From Betaproteobacteria bacterium (GTDB taxonomy: Bacteria; Pseudomonadota; Gammaproteobacteria; Burkholderiales; SG8-39): 9,667 bases of DNA. Positions 6,474 to 9,667 of this stretch are shown piece by piece; the stretch's first letter is position 1, and each line of letters starts with the position of its first letter. The notes beneath the pieces were generated by a model, which was not told where the DNA came from, did not search any database, and worked only from the letters and a program-made list of their open reading frames with translations. Position numbers and translations under genes: made by a program. The stretch covers positions 1 to 9,667 of the forward strand of contig JAAOZY010000312.1 in the NCBI GenBank assembly GCA_012274205.1, in the 5' to 3' direction.

Positions 6474-7288
6474 TCCAGTCCCGACTTGCGCAGCCACTCG
6501 ATGATGCGGTCGGCGACTTTCTGCCAGCGCACCTCGAGCATCATGAAATGCCCCATGCCGGGAAAAATCTCGACCTGCGTATCGTAGGCGCGCGCCGCCT
6601 GTTCCACCTGCGCCGGCGGCACCAGGATGTCGCTTTCCGCGCCCAGCACCAGCAGCGGCGGAACCCGCGCGCGCGACAGCCGCGGCAGGTCGAAAAAGGT
6701 CATGTCCCACATTGCGCGCTGCGATTCCGGCTGCATCAGGTGGTAATACGCCTGCAGCTCGTCCAGCGCGACCGGGCCCGCGAACAGGGCGTGTTGCAGG
6801 GTGGCGAGCGAGGCGCGGCCGCGATGCATCATCGAGTTGATGTCGGTGAACAGGCCCGGATTGGAGAATGCGAGCGCGATCGAAGCCGACAGCAGGCCCT
6901 GCGGCGGCACCGAGGCCATGAGCACGGCGCCCGGCGCTGCGGCGCGCTCCAGATATTTCTGCACCACGAAGCCGCCCATCGAATGGCCGATGAGCACCGG
7001 GTCGCCGCCGACTGTTTCCACGGCCTGCTCCAGGTCGCGCACGTAGTCGGCGATGGAAAGCCAGTCCAGGCGCTCGCGCCCTGGACTCTTGCCGTGACCG
7101 CTCAGGCTCAGCGCGCAGGCGCGAAAGCCCTGCTCGGCAAAATAAGGCAGGAAATGCTTCGACCAGCACCAGGCGCCGGCGAACGCGCCGTGCACGAACA
7201 GCAGCGGCCGCCCGCGGCGGCCTTTGGCCGGCGCGGCTTCGAGGATTTCGAGCTGTTCCACCAGATCGGAGTCGGAATCCCTGGCCAT
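6464..7288 (-). CDS. Alpha/beta hydrolase
   Basis: A 274-residue alpha/beta-hydrolase-fold protein. Visible are the oxyanion-hole region LLFVHGAFAGAWCW (HG at 33-34), nucleophile elbow GHSMGG (Ser103), candidate acid Asp220 in ESDILVP and His247 in GMGHFMM, so the catalytic triad is complete. Substrate cannot be predicted; such proteins include esterases, lipases and dehalogenase-like enzymes. The frame extends upstream to 7405, but that extension lies inside the glutathione transferase gene and looks non-coding. The ATG at 7288, which starts MARDSDSDLVEQLEILEA, is therefore preferred even though it lacks a clear SD. It begins 14 nt after the stop of the glutathione transferase gene on the same strand, indicating co-transcription and perhaps translational coupling. 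Confidence 0.85.
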   Translation of the reverse strand: MARDSDSDLVEQLEILEAAPAKGRRGRPLLFVHGAFAGAWCWSKHFLPYFAEQGFRACALSLSGHGKSPGRERLDWLSIADYVRDLEQAVETVGGDPVLIGHSMGGFVVQKYLERAAAPGAVLMASVPPQGLLSASIALAFSNPGLFTDINSMMHRGRASLATLQHALFAGPVALDELQAYYHLMQPESQRAMWDMTFFDLPRLSRARVPPLLVLGAESDILVPPAQVEQAARAYDTQVEIFPGMGHFMMLEVRWQKVADRIIEWLRKSGLDRA

Positions 7289-7302
7289 CGCCGGCGCCGG
7301 GC

Positions 7303-7920
7303 CTAGGCCGGGACCGCCATGCCGCGCTGCACCGCCGGCCGGTCGCCGATGGCTTCGAACCAGCGCTTCACGTTGGGATAGTCGGCAAGCTCGGTCTGGT
7401 GCCACTCGTACCGCGCCACCCAGGGATAGGTGGCGATGTCGGCGATCGAATATTCACCGGCGAGATACGCGGCTTCGCCCAGGCGCTGGTCGAGCACGCC
7501 GTAGAGCCGGTCCTTTTCCTTGCCGTAGCGCTCGATCGCATAGGGCACCTGCTCCTTGGCCGCGCGCAGGAAATGGTGCACCTGGCCGAACATCGGGCCG
7601 ACGCCGCCCATCTGGAACATCAGCCATTGCAGTGCGAGGTACTTGCCGCGGTCGGATGCGGGCAGGAAACGGCCGGTCTTGCCGGCGAGGTAGACGAGGA
7701 TCGCCCCGGATTCAAACAGTGCGATGGGCTTGCCGTCCGGCCCTTCGGAGTCGGTGATCGCGGGAATCTTTCCGTTCGGACAGAGCGCGAGGAATGCGGG
7801 CGTGAACTGCTCGCCCTTGCCGATGTCGATCGGGTGCGTGTTGTAGGGAAGAGCACACTCCTCCAGCATGATCGAGACCTTGCGGCCGTTGGGCGTCTTC
7901 CAGGTGTAGAGGTCGATCAT
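7303..7920 (-). CDS. yfcG: Nu-class glutathione S-transferase, YfcG-like disulfide oxidoreductase
   Basis: A 205-residue glutathione transferase very close in layout to E. coli YfcG, a glutathione-dependent disulfide-bond reductase. Visible features are the TPNG motif (9-12) that replaces a catalytic Tyr/Ser/Cys in this group, GKGEQFTPAFLALCPNGKIPAI in the N-terminal thioredoxin-like domain, ESGAILVYLA (70-79) with the Glu-Ser pair that binds the glutathione gamma-glutamyl group, GGVGPMFGQVHHF at the start of the helical domain, and the SIADIATYPWV core. Length equals the family norm. The start at 7920 has GGGAG 6 nt upstream. It is divergent from the DUF2905 gene across 50 bp and is followed by the hydrolase. 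The class is secure; the symbol is given by similarity. Confidence 0.85.
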   Translation of the reverse strand: MIDLYTWKTPNGRKVSIMLEECALPYNTHPIDIGKGEQFTPAFLALCPNGKIPAITDSEGPDGKPIALFESGAILVYLAGKTGRFLPASDRGKYLALQWLMFQMGGVGPMFGQVHHFLRAAKEQVPYAIERYGKEKDRLYGVLDQRLGEAAYLAGEYSIADIATYPWVARYEWHQTELADYPNVKRWFEAIGDRPAVQRGMAVPA

Positions 7921-7958
7921 TTTTTGCTCCCGGTTCGTTCTTTCGCTGGGCCGCAGTT

Positions 7959-7964
7959 TACAAT
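7959..7964 (+). promoter_or_regulatory. -10 box 6 nt before the DUF2905 gene
   Basis: TACAAT at 7959-7964 is followed by six bases and then ATG 7971, so a normally placed transcription start would fall on the start codon. No SD precedes the ATG. The -35 region, around 7935-7941, is weak. This is the same geometry as at 2762 and 4586. Confidence 0.45.
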
Positions 7965-7970
7965 GATTCG

Positions 7971-8165
7971 ATGCTGAAGTGGATTCTGACCCTGATCGTC
8001 GCCGTGGCCGTGCTGAGCCTGTACACGCCGCGCATCGGCAAGTACACCCTCGGCCGCCTGCCCGGCGACATCAACCTGCGTTTCAAGGGCCGCGACTATT
8101 ACCTGCCCTTCACCACCACCATCCTGCTCTCGCTCGCGCTGACGCTGCTCGGGCGCGTCATCTGA
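7971..8165 (+). CDS. DUF2905 family small membrane protein
   Basis: A 64-residue protein of the DUF2905 family, of unknown function. It has two hydrophobic segments (about residues 3-18 and 46-62) separated by a short loop with the family signature GRLPGDI (28-34), so a two-helix inner-membrane hairpin is predicted. Length is typical. The start at ATG 7971 has no SD but follows a -10 box at leaderless spacing. Its stop (8163-8165) lies inside the 3' end of intI, giving an 8-nt tail-to-tail overlap. It is divergent from the glutathione transferase gene. Confidence 0.85.
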   Translation: MLKWILTLIVAVAVLSLYTPRIGKYTLGRLPGDINLRFKGRDYYLPFTTTILLSLALTLLGRVI

Positions 8166-9177
8166 GCGCTGCGGGGCATTCAGACGCGAGCGCGTCCAGG
8201 GGGCTGCGCACGCCGCGCCCGCCCTTGTTCATCACGTGGGTGTAGATCATCGTCGTCTCCACGCTCGAATGGCCAAGCAGTTCCTGCACCGTGCGGATGT
8301 CGTAGCCGTTTTCCAGCAGGTGCGTCGCGAAAGAGTGGCGCAGCGTATGGCAGGACACATGCTTGACGATTCCGGCGGCGCGCGCCGCGCGCTGCACGCC
8401 GCGGGCGAGAAAATTCTCGTAGACATGATGCCGGCGGATCACGCCAGTACGCGGATCGGCCGAGAGCTTGTACGAGGGAAACACGAACTTCCAGCCCCAT
8501 TCGCAGGGCGCGCGCGGATACTTGCGCCACAGCGCGTCGGGCAGTTCCACCTCTCCGTAGCCTTCGGCGAGGTCCCGTTCGTGCAGCGCCTTGACACGCT
8601 CCAGGTGCCGCGCGAGCGGCTCGACCAGCGATTCCGGCAACATGCTGACGCGATCCTTCGCCCCCTTGCCGTCGCGCACCAGAACCTGCCGGTAGCCGAA
8701 ATCCAGATCCTTGACGCGCAACTTGAGACACTCGCGCAGGCGCAGACCCGAGCCGTACAGCAGACTCGCCATCAGCCATTTCGGGCCGTCCAGACGCGCC
8801 AGCAAACGCTGCGCCTCGCCCGAGGTCAGCACTGTGGGCAGGCGCGCCGGGCGCTTCGCCCGCTCCAGTCCCTCCAGCCAGGCGAGCGGCTGATCGAGCG
8901 CCTCGCGATAAAGAAACAGCAGCGCCGAGAGCGCCTGGTTCTGTGTCGCGGCGGCGACATCGCGTTCGCGCGCAAGATAGTTGAGGAAGGCCGTAACCTC
9001 CGCCTCGCCCAAGTCACGCGGGTGGCGCTTGCCGTGAAAATGAATGAAGCGCTTGATCCAGTGGACGTAGGTCTCTTCGGTGCGCGAGCTGTAGTGCTTG
9101 CGTGCGATCGCATCGCGCACCCGATCGAGCAAGCGCGGCTGCGTCTGCACCGGCGCTGGCGAATTTGCGGCTTGCAT
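8158..9177 (-). CDS. intI: Integron integrase IntI
   Basis: A 339-residue tyrosine recombinase of the integron integrase family, which recombines cassette attC sites with attI. All catalytic residues are present and fall at the numbers used for class 1 IntI1: Arg146, His277, Arg280, His303 and nucleophile Tyr312. It carries the IntI-specific insertion absent from XerC/D, here about residues 193-235 (ALHERDLAEGYGEVELPDAL then WGWKFVFPS), which is needed to bind folded attC. The N-terminal SAM-like domain (YVHWIKRFIHF, about 37-47) is intact, so the enzyme is probably functional. The start at 9177 has a strong GGGAGGA SD 5 nt upstream. No LexA-type box was found upstream. The setting among housekeeping genes, without transposon genes, points to a chromosomal rather than mobile integron. 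Confidence 0.95.
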   Translation of the reverse strand: MQAANSPAPVQTQPRLLDRVRDAIARKHYSSRTEETYVHWIKRFIHFHGKRHPRDLGEAEVTAFLNYLARERDVAAATQNQALSALLFLYREALDQPLAWLEGLERAKRPARLPTVLTSGEAQRLLARLDGPKWLMASLLYGSGLRLRECLKLRVKDLDFGYRQVLVRDGKGAKDRVSMLPESLVEPLARHLERVKALHERDLAEGYGEVELPDALWRKYPRAPCEWGWKFVFPSYKLSADPRTGVIRRHHVYENFLARGVQRAARAAGIVKHVSCHTLRHSFATHLLENGYDIRTVQELLGHSSVETTMIYTHVMNKGGRGVRSPLDALASECPAALR

Positions 9178-9215
9178 GATTCCTCCCGGGCCATGGGCAG
9201 GGCACTGCCTCTGGC

Positions 9216-9306
9216 ATCTAACGTCCCATCGCCGGGCAGGCTGACAGGCGCCGCTGTCCCCGTGCCAGGGCGGCCTCCCTAGAACAAATGGTCCAGGCCG
9301 TTAGGC
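9216..9306 (+). other. attI-like integron recombination site
   Basis: The segment directly upstream of intI ends in GTTAGGC (9300-9306), a perfect GTTRRRY core. Before it lies CCCTAGAACAAA (9277-9288), close to the CCCTAAAACAAA that precedes the core in class 1 attI1, but with about 11 nt more between it and the core. At 9216-9222 ATCTAAC fits RYYYAAC, and the interior has several short inverted matches (GACAG 9243-9247 with CTGTC 9254-9258; GGCA 9235-9238 with TGCC 9263-9266). An attC-like reading of the 91 bp is therefore possible, but position makes attI more likely. Confidence 0.5.
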
Positions 9307-9530
9307 CGGGGCGTCAGCACCGCGGCGGAGCCTACAATGTAAAAATCAGCGGGAACGCTCCGGCCCGCGCACCGCGGCCGGCGTTCAGCAGCGCGGAGCA
9401 ACTGGTGGCTTGGCCGGAACGGTTAAATGGCGCAAGATTATGTACCCACACGGTTTTCGGGGCGAAAGCCGCCGATAGCGTCGCCTAAATAGGTGACAAA
9501 CTGTCAACTAAAAATGTCAACCAATTCACG
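9301..9530 (+). mobile_element. Putative first integron cassette without a convincing ORF
   Basis: The interval between two identical GTTAGGC cores (9300-9306 and 9530-9536) has the form of one 230-bp gene cassette read from attI. No convincing gene is seen in it: the only internal ATG frame of note (9426-9491) codes for 21 residues. It contains a palindrome with arms GAACGC-TC-CGGCC (9353-9365) and GGCCGGCGTTC (9376-9386), a promoter-like TACAAT (9333-9338), and an attC-like end. It could be a promoter or non-coding cassette, or simply leader sequence. Confidence 0.35.
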
Positions 9531-9536
9531 TTAGGC
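9483..9536 (+). other. attC-like site
   Basis: GCCTAA (9483-9488) and TTAGGC (9531-9536) are inverted outer arms, the latter part of GTTAGGC. Inside, GGTGACA (9492-9498) pairs with TGTCAACC (9514-9521), leaving one extrahelical base, the pattern expected of attC L boxes. Against the call: the left R box ends in A instead of C, the spacers are asymmetric (2 versus 8 nt) and at 54 bp it is very short. TGTCAAC also recurs directly at 9500-9506 and 9514-9520. Confidence 0.4.
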
Positions 9537-9542
9537 TGCAAG

Positions 9543-9667
9543 ATGACAGAGCTGGCCGACAATCTGGCGTTTACTCCGCGGTCGATCACCGCCGTGTCGT
9601 TACGGCCGGGCGACGGAGCGCAGGTACAGGTCGCACAGCCAATCATTCAGAGAATTGCGGCTCTTCG
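9543..9667 (+). CDS. Unknown cassette ORF, 3' end outside the window
   Basis: An ATG at 9543, 7 nt after the GTTAGGC core, opens a frame that stays open to the window end (41 complete codons). The visible product starts MTELADNLAFTPRSITAVSL and continues with a hydrophilic RPGDGAQVQVAQ stretch; I recognise no family. A start this close to the core is typical of integron cassette genes. There is no strong SD (only CAAG before the ATG), which is also common for cassette genes. It could be a chance frame, as only part is visible. Confidence 0.4.
   Translation, partial: MTELADNLAFTPRSITAVSLRPGDGAQVQVAQPIIQRIAAL

Noticed and set aside
7289..7405. Upstream extension of the alpha/beta hydrolase
   Set aside because: The extra 39 residues overlap the glutathione transferase coding end and look like out-of-frame translation; the ATG at 7288 fits the gene boundary.
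9243..9258. LexA (SOS) box upstream of intI
   Set aside because: The palindrome reads GACAG-N6-CTGTC, the inverse of CTGT-N8-ACAG, and the spacing is wrong.
8236..9282. 348-codon plus-strand open frame opposite intI
   Set aside because: It lies almost entirely antisense to intI, which has a full catalytic set; no domain is recognisable.
9288..9488. 66-codon plus-strand frame starting inside the attI-like site
   Set aside because: It begins before the recombination core, has no SD, and its product has no recognisable features; probably a chance frame.

Overview
The window looks like chromosome from a high-GC proteobacterium, most likely a betaproteobacterium. The evidence is GC-rich coding in nearly every gene, the neighbourhood MidA-type methyltransferase / pteridine reductase / ttcA, and a REP-type palindrome of the kind best known from Pseudomonas and relatives. 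I cannot name a genus.

Left end (1 to about 1125): a visibly AT-richer patch that reads as acquired DNA. It holds the 3' part of a RhuM-family gene cut by the window edge, a strong hairpin, and a 42-codon ORF for a predicted tail-anchored membrane peptide. After a terminator the sequence returns to GC-rich core genes.

Core block (1165 to 8165): on the minus strand, reading right to left, are a pteridine reductase, ttcA (tRNA 2-thiocytidine synthesis; preceded by a REP doublet) and a class V aminotransferase that is in frame with an N-terminal helix-turn-helix domain. Divergent on the plus strand are a MidA-like methyltransferase and a MarC-family membrane protein, with start codon and Shine-Dalgarno (SD) placed as in an operon. 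A convergent pair of minus-strand genes follows: a YfcG-like glutathione transferase and an alpha/beta hydrolase 14 nt downstream of it. A short DUF2905 membrane protein is divergent from that pair.

Right end (8158 to 9667): a complete, apparently active-site-intact integron integrase (intI) on the minus strand, overlapping the DUF2905 gene tail to tail by 8 nt. Upstream of intI lies an attI-like site ending in GTTAGGC (9300-9306). A second GTTAGGC at 9530-9536 closes an attC-like palindrome. The simplest reading is a chromosomal integron whose first cassette (9301-9530) has no convincing ORF and whose second cassette starts with an unknown ORF that leaves the window. The cassette array continues to the right and is not visible.

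Points most worth checking: the integron platform and its unusual sites; the HTH-aminotransferase in-frame junction with an internal SD; a recurrent -10 box placed exactly 6 nt before ATG at three genes, which predicts leaderless mRNAs; the small membrane ORF beside RhuM; and two look-alike palindromes, one in the left patch and one in the integron region.
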